Under the pieces are notes generated by a model. It had not been told where the DNA came from. It saw only the letters and a program-made list of their open reading frames with translations, and did no database searches. From NCBI GenBank assembly GCA_015062115.1, contig SUVG01000003.1, positions 161,672 through 225,671 on the forward strand: a stretch of DNA of 64,000 bases, read 5' to 3'. Position 1 is the stretch's first letter, and the number at the start of each line of letters is the position of its first letter. The DNA comes from Elusimicrobium sp. (GTDB taxonomy: Bacteria > Elusimicrobiota > Elusimicrobia > Elusimicrobiales > Elusimicrobiaceae). The position numbers were made by a program, and so were the translations under genes. Positions 16,403-23,711 of the stretch are shown here, piece by piece.

Positions 16403-16768
16403 TTAATATCCTGATTCAGGAGCCGGACCGTATTGGTTATCGCCTTGCGTTCCGGGGATAAATAACAATATAATTGATAAAATTTGCCCTACCCCTGTAA
16501 ATAACAGTAAGGACAAAAGCCCAGGCATTCCGCAATCATGTAACCGTCTTACGGTAATACAAATATGGGCTACCATGCCCCAGAGAACGGCACTAATAAG
16601 AAACAAAAAGGGTGCTATTATAAACACAGCATTATTAGAGTCTGCGGCCAAAACGAACGAACCGAAAATGAGTAAAAAAAACACTATCATTAGCAGCATC
16701 AAAACAATAGACCATTTCAAATATCCGATTCTGGACAAACGTCCTTGTAATGTAAATAACTTTGGCAT
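16403..16768 (-). CDS. DUF805 family membrane protein
   Basis: This 121-aa integral membrane protein has about three or four hydrophobic segments (about 20-42, 48-72, 84-104). DUF805 hallmarks are present: GRLSRIGY near the start, RRLHDCGMPG in the middle and GDNQYGPAP at the C-terminus. The family is widespread and of unknown function, often near phage or stress genes. It is the only intact gene in the decayed insertion next to tRNA-Val. It has its own terminator and appears monocistronic. Confidence 0.85.
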   Translation of the reverse strand: MPKLFTLQGRLSRIGYLKWSIVLMLLMIVFFLLIFGSFVLAADSNNAVFIIAPFLFLISAVLWGMVAHICITVRRLHDCGMPGLLSLLLFTGVGQILSIILLFIPGTQGDNQYGPAPESGY

Positions 16769-17057
16769 ATCTATACCTCTCTGTTTACTTATGATATCTA
16801 CATCATAATAACATAAAACTCAGCTAAAGACAACTTATAATGTAATGGGGTAATGAGGAAAATAAACGATTTTATTGGAGGGAAAAAGGGGAAAAAATAA
16901 AAGGACTTGACCTGTTTTTTGATACGATAAAGGTAAGATAATTTGCATTTTACCTGCCTTGTTTATGTTGTTGTCAGTTAAGCCGTAAAAGCCATTGTAG
17001 AAATTTTTATTTGAAAGTTACTTAAAAAAGACTGTACTAATCAACTTTCTTAGGAGG
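16769..17057. other. Non-coding stretch upstream of pilin relic
   Basis: No gene was found. A TTGACC followed by TACGAT about 15 bp later (16916-16942) could be a weak plus-strand promoter for the former pilin gene, and an AGGAGG ribosome site is preserved at 17052-17057. Confidence 0.4.
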
Positions 17058-17126
17058 ATTGTTGTTACGCATGAAAAAGGTTTTACGCTAATAGAATTAT
17101 TAGTGGTTGCTCTTCTTATTGGATAG
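17058..17126 (+). pseudogene. Relic of a type IV prepilin gene
   Basis: An intact AGGAGG ribosome site is followed by a frame reading HEKGFTLIELLVVALLIG and then TAG. This is the prepilin peptidase site (G|FTLIE) plus the start of the hydrophobic pilin helix. The normal ATG is missing in this frame (ATT GTT GTT ACG precede the histidine), and the body of the pilin is gone. It is a clear remnant of a pilin or pseudopilin gene, possibly one of several in the genome; no other pilin occurs in the window. Confidence 0.75.
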
Positions 17127-17130
17127 TTCT

Positions 17131-17165
17131 TCAAGGTCCTTGGATGAGGAGAGACCTTGATTTTA
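17131..17165 (+). terminator. Hairpin after pilin relic
   Basis: Perfect 8-bp arms TCAAGGTC (17131-17138) and GACCTTGA (17153-17160) are followed by TTTTAAATT. It resembles a rho-independent terminator, perhaps that of the lost pilin gene brought close by deletion. Confidence 0.55.
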
Positions 17166-17577
17166 AATTGCTGTCTAAAAAGTAGAAATTGGGTCCTAAA
17201 AAATAGACATTAATAAGCAAAGAGTAGGCATAGGCAGATTTTCGCCTTTATGCGATGAGTACGGAAGGAACCCTCATACTCGCGTTAGACCGTTTGTTTT
17301 ACAAACGCTATTACCCGCTAGTTCCCTATGTAAATAGTATAGTGGATAAATAGGCTTTTTAAGGGATTAAATGAAAAATCAGTGAAGGCGAAGAAAATTA
17401 ATCTAAAATGCTTAATTATTCTAATCTAAATTAAACCAAAATCTTTCCAAAAAACCCGAAAAAAATTTACATAAAGGTTCAAAAAAACAGCAAAAAACTG
17501 CAAAAAACGAGGAATCGGGAAGAGAAAGGATAAACGTTGAAGGGTTTTAGAAAGGAAAAGGAGACGAACTTTGTGTT
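17166..17577. other. Non-coding stretch before the displaced tRNA 5' half
   Basis: No supported gene, RNA or clear repeat family was seen. The base composition and scattered stops fit decayed coding DNA. A short inverted pair (GACCGTTTGTTTTACAAACGCTA) occurs near 17297. Confidence 0.4.
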
Positions 17578-17633
17578 GCTACCCCTGCGCCAACTGGGCT
17601 TAAATGGGTTTTGACTACCTATTTATTATAGCA
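17578..17633 (-). repeat. Displaced 5' half of tRNA-Val (repeat copy 2)
   Basis: It contains the first 22 nt of tRNA-Val, its leader and the TATAAT box, but no -35 and no 3' half. Together with the 48-nt 3' half at 67-114 only about 5 nt are missing from one complete tRNA, so these two outer fragments are probably the original gene split by insertion. Confidence 0.8.
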
Positions 17634-17688
17634 TAATAAAGGGGAAGGGAACAAGGCGTTCTCTTCTCCTATCCAAAACCAAACGAAT

Positions 17689-20600
17689 TTACTTAAAACT
17701 CCAAGAAGTTCCCAACTCGTTTTCCACAAAGTCTAGAAGACTCTTGTGTAAAATGATGCGTTTACTGGTACGAATGCGGTGCATCTTTTTGGGATTTTCC
17801 TTGGACGGCACTTCTAAATAGACGGCAGTGGCGCCGCGGGTCATTTCCAAGTAATTTTTCAATTTTTCCAATTGGTTTTTCGTGTAATCAGCCGGTAAAC
17901 TGACGGTAAATTCCTTGGCGCGGTTAGCAATCAAGTCCGTTATGTTGCTGACATCTTGCAGGTTGATTTCAATGCGCGCGCTTTCGTCATCTACGCGTAC
18001 ATTTCCCATGAAGTTCAAAATGGCATTGGGGCCCAATTTATGACTCATATTTTCATAGGCTTTGGGGAAAGCATTTACCATAATGGAACCCGTGCAATCT
18101 TCAATTACCATTTGCGCCCACTCTTTTTTCATTTTGTTTTGGCGTTTTTTGAAAAGGGTTACAATTCCCAGCACGCTAAGCCTTCCTTCTGCGCGGCCTT
18201 CCAAAATATCGATAATGGGGGTGCAATTTAATTGTTTCAAATTGCTTTGGTATTTTTCCATGGGATGTCCGCTGAAAAATAAGCCGAGGACTTCTTTTTC
18301 GTAATTTAACAATTCGCTCATGGTCAGCGGCCGTACTGTGGCGGTGGCTTTTTTCTTGAAACTCAATACCGAGGAAAAATCGTCCCCGAACAGGTTGCCC
18401 ATGTTCTGTTCTTTTTCTTTAGCAACCAAGTGGGCGGTGTCGATGGCATCGTCTATATTTGCCAAAATGTTTGCCCGCGTGATTTTGGGGTCTTGTCCCG
18501 GGGCCATGCTGTCCAAGGCGCCGGCTTTAGTTAAACTTTCAATCGTTTTTTTGTTCGCTTGGAACAAATCAATTCGTCCGCATAAATCTTCCAACGATTT
18601 GTAAGTCCCGCCTTTTTTGCGTTCTTCTACAATAGAAATACAACCTTCTTCTCCGGCATTTTTAATGGCTTCCAATGCAAAGCGGATACACTCTTTCCCA
18701 TCTTTCTCTTCTACGGAAAATTCGGGTTGGGAGGCGTTCACATCAGGCGGTAAAATTTCAAATCCCATGCTGCGGGCTTCTTCCAAATAGGTAACGATTT
18801 TATTTTCTTTATCGTCTGCCCCGATAGCATTGTGGCCGATTTCGTTGGTAAGTGCCGAACACATAAATTCAATGGGATAGTTGGCTTTTAAGTAGGCCGT
18901 TTGATAGGAAACAAGGGCATAAGCGTAGGAGTGAGATTTGTTAAAACCGTAACCTGCAAAAGCCTTCATCTGTTCGTAAATATGAGAAGCGGTTTTTTCG
19001 GGAATTTTTTGTTCCTTACATCCCTCCACAAATTGTTTACCGAACTTTTCCATGACGTCGATTTTCTTTTTCCCCATGGCCTTACGCAAAGTGTCGGCTT
19101 CGCCGGGCGTGAAACCGCCCAGCCGTTTGGAAATTTCCATGATTTGTTCTTGGTAAAGCATACAACCGTAGGTATCTTTCAATGGCTCTTCCAAGAGGGG
19201 GGTTTCGTATTCGATTTTTTCCTGTCCGCTTTTGCGCCGCACAAACATATCCATCATGCCCGATTCCATCGGCCCGGGGCGATAGAGTGCCACCAAGGCG
19301 GACAGATCGCTAAATTGCGAGGGTTGAAGCCTTTTGATTAAATCGCGCATACCGCCACTTTCTAATTGGAAAATACCCAATGTTTTGCAGGCGGAAAGCA
19401 TATCGTAGGTTTTTTTATCGTCCAGCGGGATTTTGTTAATATCAAAATGGGGGTCATGGCGTTCTCTGATCATTTTTTCCGCATTGTCGATAACGGTAAG
19501 GGTACGCAGCCCCAAAAAGTCCATTTTCAAAAGCCCTAAATTGGAGCAGGGTTCGCCTTCAAACTGAGTGGTAATAGCATCTCTTGCGCCGCGCGCCAAA
19601 GGCACATATTCGGATACGGCATCTTTGGTAATCAGCACCCCGGCCGCATGGATACCTGTGTGACGCTTTAACCCTTCTATTTTACGGGCCATATCAAACA
19701 GTTTTTTGCTTTGGGGGTTTTTGTCGATTTCGTTTTTCAGTTCCTGAATTTCCAACGCTTTTTCCAAGGTCATTTTGGGGTCGTTGGGAATCATTTTAGC
19801 AATGCGGTTTGCTTCGGCCACGGGCACTTCCATTACGCGTGCCACATCTTTCAGGGCCAATTTGGCTTTCATGGTTCCGAAGGTAATGATTTGGGAAACT
19901 TTATCATGCCCGTATTTCCCGCGCACATAGTCGATGACGCGTTCGCGCCCGGCATCGGACATATCGATATCCAAGTCCGGCATGCTGACGCGGTCGGGAT
20001 TCAAAAAGCGTTCGAAAAGCAGTTTGTTTTGAATCGGATCCACGCGGGTAATATCCAAACTGTAAGCCACCAAAGAGCCCGCGCCCGAACCGCGCCCCGG
20101 CCCTATCGGGATACCGTTTGCGCGTGCCCAGTTGATGAAGTCCTGCACGATGAGGAAGTAACAATCGAACCCCATGGTGATAATAACATTAAATTCGTAT
20201 TCCAGTTGTTTCCAGTATTTTTCGGGCACTTGGCCGTCCATTTTTTGGGTGAGGCCTTTGCGGCAGAGGTCTTTGAAGTATTCGGAAGAGGAAGAAAATT
20301 CCGGCGGGATATCAAATTTGGGCAAGATAAACCCGTGTTTGGGAAATTCCAAATTACATTTCTCTGCGATTTCCAACGTGTTGGCGCAGGCTTCCGGCGT
20401 GTGGGAGAACAGGGCATGCATTTCTTCGGGCGATTTGAAATACAATTCGTGCGACATTTGCATACGCTTGGGGTCGTTGAGGGTTTTGCCCGTGGAAATG
20501 CACACATGCACATCGTGGGCTTCCCAATCTTCCTTTTTTTCGTAGTGGCAGTCGTTGGTGGCCACCACGGGGATACCGGTGCGTTTGGAAACATCTTTAA

Positions 20601-21180
20601 GTAGAGGGATAGATTCCACTTCCTCGCGGATACCGTGGTCCATGAGTTCAATATAATAGTTTCCCTTACCGAAGATATCTTCGTATTCCTTGGCAAGCGC
20701 ACAGGCTTTTTCAAAACCGCCCTCTTCGCGCACATATTGGGATAAAAACCCCTTCAAGCAACCCGATAAACACAAAAGTCCGCCGCTATGTTTGGCTAAG
20801 AGTTCTTTATCGATACGCGGGTGATAATAGAACCCGTCCACCCATGCGTGGGAGTTTAGTTTCATGAGGTTTAAGTACCCTTCGTGATTGCGGGCCAGCA
20901 GAGTTAAGTGCCCGGTGCGGGATTTGTCTTTTTCGGTATATTTCCCTTCGGTAATGTAGAATTCGCACCCTACAATGGGCTTGATGCCCGCCCCGCGTGC
21001 CGATTCGTAAAAATCAAGTGCGCCGTACATATTCCCATGGTCGGTCATGGCAATGGCCGGGATACCCTGTTCCACCAAACTTTTCAAAAATTTGGACGGT
21101 TTATGATTTTCGGAAATGCGGAGCATACCGTCGAGCAAAGAGTATTCTGTGTGGTTATGAAGATGTACAAATTGGGCCAT
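17689..21180 (-). CDS. dnaE: DNA polymerase III alpha subunit
   Basis: This 1163-aa replicative polymerase is of the DnaE1 type. It begins with a PHP domain (HLHNHTEYSLLDG at about 6-18), followed by the C-family polymerase palm with the catalytic PDLDIDMSD motif, a helix-hairpin-helix region (GYGFNKSHSYAYA marks the fingers/thumb end), and a C-terminal OB fold. Length and order are normal. An AAGGA site precedes the ATG. It is the first core gene right of the tRNA-Val insertion zone and is transcribed towards it; no terminator is obvious between its stop and the tRNA fragment. Confidence 0.97.
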   Translation of the reverse strand: MAQFVHLHNHTEYSLLDGMLRISENHKPSKFLKSLVEQGIPAIAMTDHGNMYGALDFYESARGAGIKPIVGCEFYITEGKYTEKDKSRTGHLTLLARNHEGYLNLMKLNSHAWVDGFYYHPRIDKELLAKHSGGLLCLSGCLKGFLSQYVREEGGFEKACALAKEYEDIFGKGNYYIELMDHGIREEVESIPLLKDVSKRTGIPVVATNDCHYEKKEDWEAHDVHVCISTGKTLNDPKRMQMSHELYFKSPEEMHALFSHTPEACANTLEIAEKCNLEFPKHGFILPKFDIPPEFSSSSEYFKDLCRKGLTQKMDGQVPEKYWKQLEYEFNVIITMGFDCYFLIVQDFINWARANGIPIGPGRGSGAGSLVAYSLDITRVDPIQNKLLFERFLNPDRVSMPDLDIDMSDAGRERVIDYVRGKYGHDKVSQIITFGTMKAKLALKDVARVMEVPVAEANRIAKMIPNDPKMTLEKALEIQELKNEIDKNPQSKKLFDMARKIEGLKRHTGIHAAGVLITKDAVSEYVPLARGARDAITTQFEGEPCSNLGLLKMDFLGLRTLTVIDNAEKMIRERHDPHFDINKIPLDDKKTYDMLSACKTLGIFQLESGGMRDLIKRLQPSQFSDLSALVALYRPGPMESGMMDMFVRRKSGQEKIEYETPLLEEPLKDTYGCMLYQEQIMEISKRLGGFTPGEADTLRKAMGKKKIDVMEKFGKQFVEGCKEQKIPEKTASHIYEQMKAFAGYGFNKSHSYAYALVSYQTAYLKANYPIEFMCSALTNEIGHNAIGADDKENKIVTYLEEARSMGFEILPPDVNASQPEFSVEEKDGKECIRFALEAIKNAGEEGCISIVEERKKGGTYKSLEDLCGRIDLFQANKKTIESLTKAGALDSMAPGQDPKITRANILANIDDAIDTAHLVAKEKEQNMGNLFGDDFSSVLSFKKKATATVRPLTMSELLNYEKEVLGLFFSGHPMEKYQSNLKQLNCTPIIDILEGRAEGRLSVLGIVTLFKKRQNKMKKEWAQMVIEDCTGSIMVNAFPKAYENMSHKLGPNAILNFMGNVRVDDESARIEINLQDVSNITDLIANRAKEFTVSLPADYTKNQLEKLKNYLEMTRGATAVYLEVPSKENPKKMHRIRTSKRIILHKSLLDFVENELGTSWSFK

Positions 21181-21268
21181 AATAAAAATCCTTACAAAAT
21201 GGAAAAACGGCGGCTGATGCGCAGGGCCACGGCTTGCGGGACGGGGCCCAAAGTATTAAGATATTTAT

Positions 21269-21808
21269 ATGAAACATTATAGTAAATTAAAAGAAACAAA
21301 AATTTCTTCCAAAACGCTCTTCAAAGGGGTTTTGGGAGTGAAATTAGACGAAGTAAAATTGCTAAACGGGCATACCTCCACCCGCATCTTTTTTGACCAC
21401 CAAGGCGCCAGCGGCGTATTGCCGATAGAGGGGGAAGATGTATATTTGGTGCAACAGTACCGCTACCCCATTAAACAAGCCACCTGGGAAATCCCTGCCG
21501 GCAAACGCGAGAAGGGGCAAAGTTTTTTGGCTTGTGCCCGTGCCGAACTAAAGCAGGAAACGGGCCTGCGTGCCAAAACCTTAAAGGAAATTTTGGTATT
21601 TCACCCCTGTAATGCCTTTTCCAATGAAGAACAACACCTTTATTTAGCCACAGGGCTTACCCGCGGGAAAGATTCCCCCGATGAAGACGAATTTTTGAAC
21701 TTGCAAAAATTTCCGCTCAAAAAAGTGGTTCGCATGATTGAAAAAGGCGAAATTACGGACGCTAAAACCATTTTATCTATCCAATGGTATTTGCTTCATA
21801 AAAAATAA
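21269..21808 (+). CDS. Nudix hydrolase, ADP-ribose pyrophosphatase-like, altered box
   Basis: This 179-aa protein is built like NudF-type ADP-ribose pyrophosphatases: an N-terminal beta domain, then a Nudix region in PAGKREKGQ...AELKQETGL. Compared with the consensus Gx5Ex7REUxEExGU it has Q for the first E, A for R, and Q for the first E of the EE pair, keeping the other two glutamates. Reduced or altered metal-dependent activity is possible. It diverges from dnaE and has no clear ribosome site; a TATTTA box close to the ATG may make the mRNA nearly leaderless. Confidence 0.8.
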   Translation: MKHYSKLKETKISSKTLFKGVLGVKLDEVKLLNGHTSTRIFFDHQGASGVLPIEGEDVYLVQQYRYPIKQATWEIPAGKREKGQSFLACARAELKQETGLRAKTLKEILVFHPCNAFSNEEQHLYLATGLTRGKDSPDEDEFLNLQKFPLKKVVRMIEKGEITDAKTILSIQWYLLHKK

Positions 21809-21833
21809 AAAACTAAAACGAATTAAAATAAAT

Positions 21834-21857
21834 AAGGGCCCTGCGGGCCCCTTTTTT
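21834..21857 (+). terminator. Terminator after Nudix gene
   Basis: A GGGCCC-TGC-GGGCCC stem is followed by CTTTTTT. It also lies between convergent genes and can serve both strands. Confidence 0.85.
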
Positions 21858-21871
21858 GAGTTTGTTAAAAA

Positions 21872-22372
21872 TTACTGATAACGGGAAGATTTTTTCCCGC
21901 CTTCGTAGGAATAGCCCAGGTCCTTTTTAATGAGTTCTTGGGCTAAGTCTTTTCCTTGTCCGTTGGTTACATCGCATAACAGGCGGAAGTATTTGTCCCT
22001 CCCGCAGTTCGTCAGCAAAACAGGGCTTTGGGCTAAAAAATTTTTTGTAAACGCTTTGGCTTTTTGGGCCAGGCGTTTTTCTTTGGCGGTTTTACCTTTT
22101 ATTTCGGGTGTGTCCACCCCCAACACCCGCACGGGTACTTTTTCGCAATAAACGGCTACGGAACAGTTCAGGTTTATTTTGAAGGTGTCCCCGTCATAAA
22201 CAGAGGCAACGGATACATTTTCAAAGGCTTGGGTTTCCGGGGTGTCGCTTGATTGGGAAAGGGGTTTGCCTTGTTGTTGCAACAGACCCACAATGACGGC
22301 CACAATTAAACTCGCCCACCATTTGGCCGATTTTTTGGTAAGTTTGAAAGTTGTTTTTTTGCGTTTTGCCAT
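21872..22372 (-). CDS. Membrane-anchored thermonuclease (SNase-like)
   Basis: This 166-aa staphylococcal-nuclease-family protein has an N-terminal membrane anchor (about 14-30, WWASLIVAVIVGLLQ). SNase residues are all present: YDGDT, R and D/E in RVLGVDTPE, and the later KYFR arginine. It should hydrolyse DNA or RNA with calcium on the outer face of the inner membrane. It starts 2 bp after the stop of the lipid kinase gene and is the last gene of a three-gene minus-strand operon. Confidence 0.87.
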   Translation of the reverse strand: MAKRKKTTFKLTKKSAKWWASLIVAVIVGLLQQQGKPLSQSSDTPETQAFENVSVASVYDGDTFKINLNCSVAVYCEKVPVRVLGVDTPEIKGKTAKEKRLAQKAKAFTKNFLAQSPVLLTNCGRDKYFRLLCDVTNGQGKDLAQELIKKDLGYSYEGGKKSSRYQ

Positions 22373-22374
22373 GG

Positions 22375-23253
22375 TTATTTTTCCGGGAATAAAACAAGCA
22401 GGGCTTTTTCTTCCAAGGTAATTTCCAAACGGTCAGCAGTTTGGCGCGGCTCGCCGTCTAAATGATACACCAATTTGCCCGGCTTGGTAATCAGGGCTTT
22501 TTTGATATGCGCGGTTTGCGTCAACCCGAACGGGCGCCACTTGTCCGTAAAAAAGGAAGGCGCCGCCAAGGCGAGTTTCCATTTCGGGGCATCGGCTACG
22601 GCTACCATATCCAACAGCCCATCGGTCAGGCTCGCTTGGGGAGCAATTTTGAAATTACTTCCGTATTGGCGGCCGTTGGCAAACACCAAAGTAAGCGGAG
22701 AAGAGGTTTGTGTGTGCCCGTCGGTTTCTACCGTCAGCACTTCGGGTACATACGAAAACACCGTTTTAGCCCCCAATTTGAAATAAGGCCATTTTCCGCG
22801 TTGGCCTGTTTGGCCGTGTTGCATAAATTGCCAGGCAATTTCGGCTTCAATGCCGACCCCGGCTAAATTCAAAAATAGTTCTCCGTTTGCGCGGCCGATA
22901 TCGCAAGGAACAATATGTCCCTTTTGTAAGCGCATAACGGCTTCTTCAAACAGCATCGGCATGCCGATTTCGCGCGCAAAGCCGTTGCCGGAACCGCGGG
23001 GAATAACCCCCAAGGCCGTTTGTGTGCCCACAAGCCCGCGGGCCGTTTCGTTAATGGTGCCGTCTCCGCCGATAGCCACCACCGCCTCGAAGCCCTGAGC
23101 AGCGGCTTCTGCGGCCAGTTCGGTAGCGTGATTGGGGGCTTTTGTCAGGCGCATATCCGCACCCGGGAAATTAAGTTGTATGCAACGGGCCAGGTGTTCC
23201 GTGTCGGTGGTATTTTTACCGCTTTTGGGGTTTAAGATAAAACGAATTTTCAT
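22375..23253 (-). CDS. Diacylglycerol/lipid kinase (YegS/DagK family)
   Basis: This 292-aa member of the diacylglycerol kinase catalytic family is probably involved in phospholipid recycling or lipid phosphorylation. Motifs are NPKSGK at the N-terminus, GGDGTINET and PRGSGNGFARE (nucleotide binding). It overlaps the upstream membrane protein gene by 4 bp (ATGA). The substrate could be diacylglycerol, ceramide-like lipid or undecaprenol; sequence does not decide. Confidence 0.88.
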   Translation of the reverse strand: MKIRFILNPKSGKNTTDTEHLARCIQLNFPGADMRLTKAPNHATELAAEAAAQGFEAVVAIGGDGTINETARGLVGTQTALGVIPRGSGNGFAREIGMPMLFEEAVMRLQKGHIVPCDIGRANGELFLNLAGVGIEAEIAWQFMQHGQTGQRGKWPYFKLGAKTVFSYVPEVLTVETDGHTQTSSPLTLVFANGRQYGSNFKIAPQASLTDGLLDMVAVADAPKWKLALAAPSFFTDKWRPFGLTQTAHIKKALITKPGKLVYHLDGEPRQTADRLEITLEEKALLVLFPEK

Positions 23254-23594
23254 AATTTTTTCAAGGTTTCGTCTTCTATTTTTTGTCGGGAAAGAAGCAG
23301 CGCTTCGCGCAAGCGTTCCATTTTAATCATATTTACGCCTACCACGGCCACTCTGCCGCCCGCACCCAAAATAAAAAGCATAAAAACGGCAAACAACCCT
23401 ACATTGGCCAATGTATTAACCGCCTGCATGGGAATTTGCATCGGGCCGTATTGGGTAGCAATTTGCATATCTTTCATTTGCACCACCGGGGCGACAGGTT
23501 GGCGGTCTGCAAATACTTTATACATACTCAAAACGGAAAAAAATATCATCAAAAGTCCTACGCACAACAACAAATATCCAAAAATTTTGTTCAT
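23250..23594 (-). CDS. Small two-helix membrane protein, unknown
   Basis: This 114-aa protein has two predicted membrane segments (about 5-25 and 62-84) separated by a polar loop (RQPVAPVVQMKDMQIATQYG) and a charged C-terminal tail. I do not recognise the family. It heads the operon with the lipid kinase and nuclease genes, overlapping the former by 4 bp. A TGTTATAAT extended -10 lies about 23 bp upstream. Confidence 0.75.
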   Translation of the reverse strand: MNKIFGYLLLCVGLLMIFFSVLSMYKVFADRQPVAPVVQMKDMQIATQYGPMQIPMQAVNTLANVGLFAVFMLFILGAGGRVAVVGVNMIKMERLREALLLSRQKIEDETLKKL

Positions 23595-23616
23595 ATCGTT
23601 TGCTCCTCTTTTAGAA

Positions 23617-23625
23617 ATTATAACA
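23617..23625 (-). promoter_or_regulatory. Extended -10 promoter for 23594 operon
   Basis: The minus strand reads TGTTATAAT here, upstream of the AGGAG site of the small membrane protein gene. No good -35 was seen. Confidence 0.6.
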
Positions 23626-23668
23626 AAAGAAAGTTTTTTTCGGGGGCTCTTTCGGTCGGCTCTGTATT

Positions 23669-23677
23669 TGATATAAT
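23669..23677 (+). promoter_or_regulatory. Extended -10 promoter for alaS
   Basis: The sequence is TGATATAAT. Transcription would start at about 23684, upstream of the chosen alaS start at 23712. Confidence 0.6.
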
Positions 23678-23711
23678 TTAACTATATATGTTTATTGATA
23701 AAGAAGGTCTT

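Larger units (their letters stand above)
15972..17633. mobile_element. Decayed second insertion on the tRNA-Val 5' half
   Basis: Direct repeats of 56 bp with two mismatches (15972-16027 and 17578-17633) flank about 1.6 kb. The repeat unit is the 5' part of tRNA-Val plus its leader and -10 box. The interior has a DUF805 gene, a prepilin relic and otherwise non-coding DNA, with no recombinase. It looks like the remnant of an older insertion that restored the tRNA's 5' half and promoter, or a tandem duplication followed by insertion. The mechanism is inferred. Confidence 0.55.

Noticed and set aside
19711-20604. 297-codon frame antisense to dnaE
   Set aside because: It lies wholly inside the conserved dnaE reading frame; it is a codon-bias shadow. 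The same applies to long antisense frames at 40600-41436 and 42718-43491.
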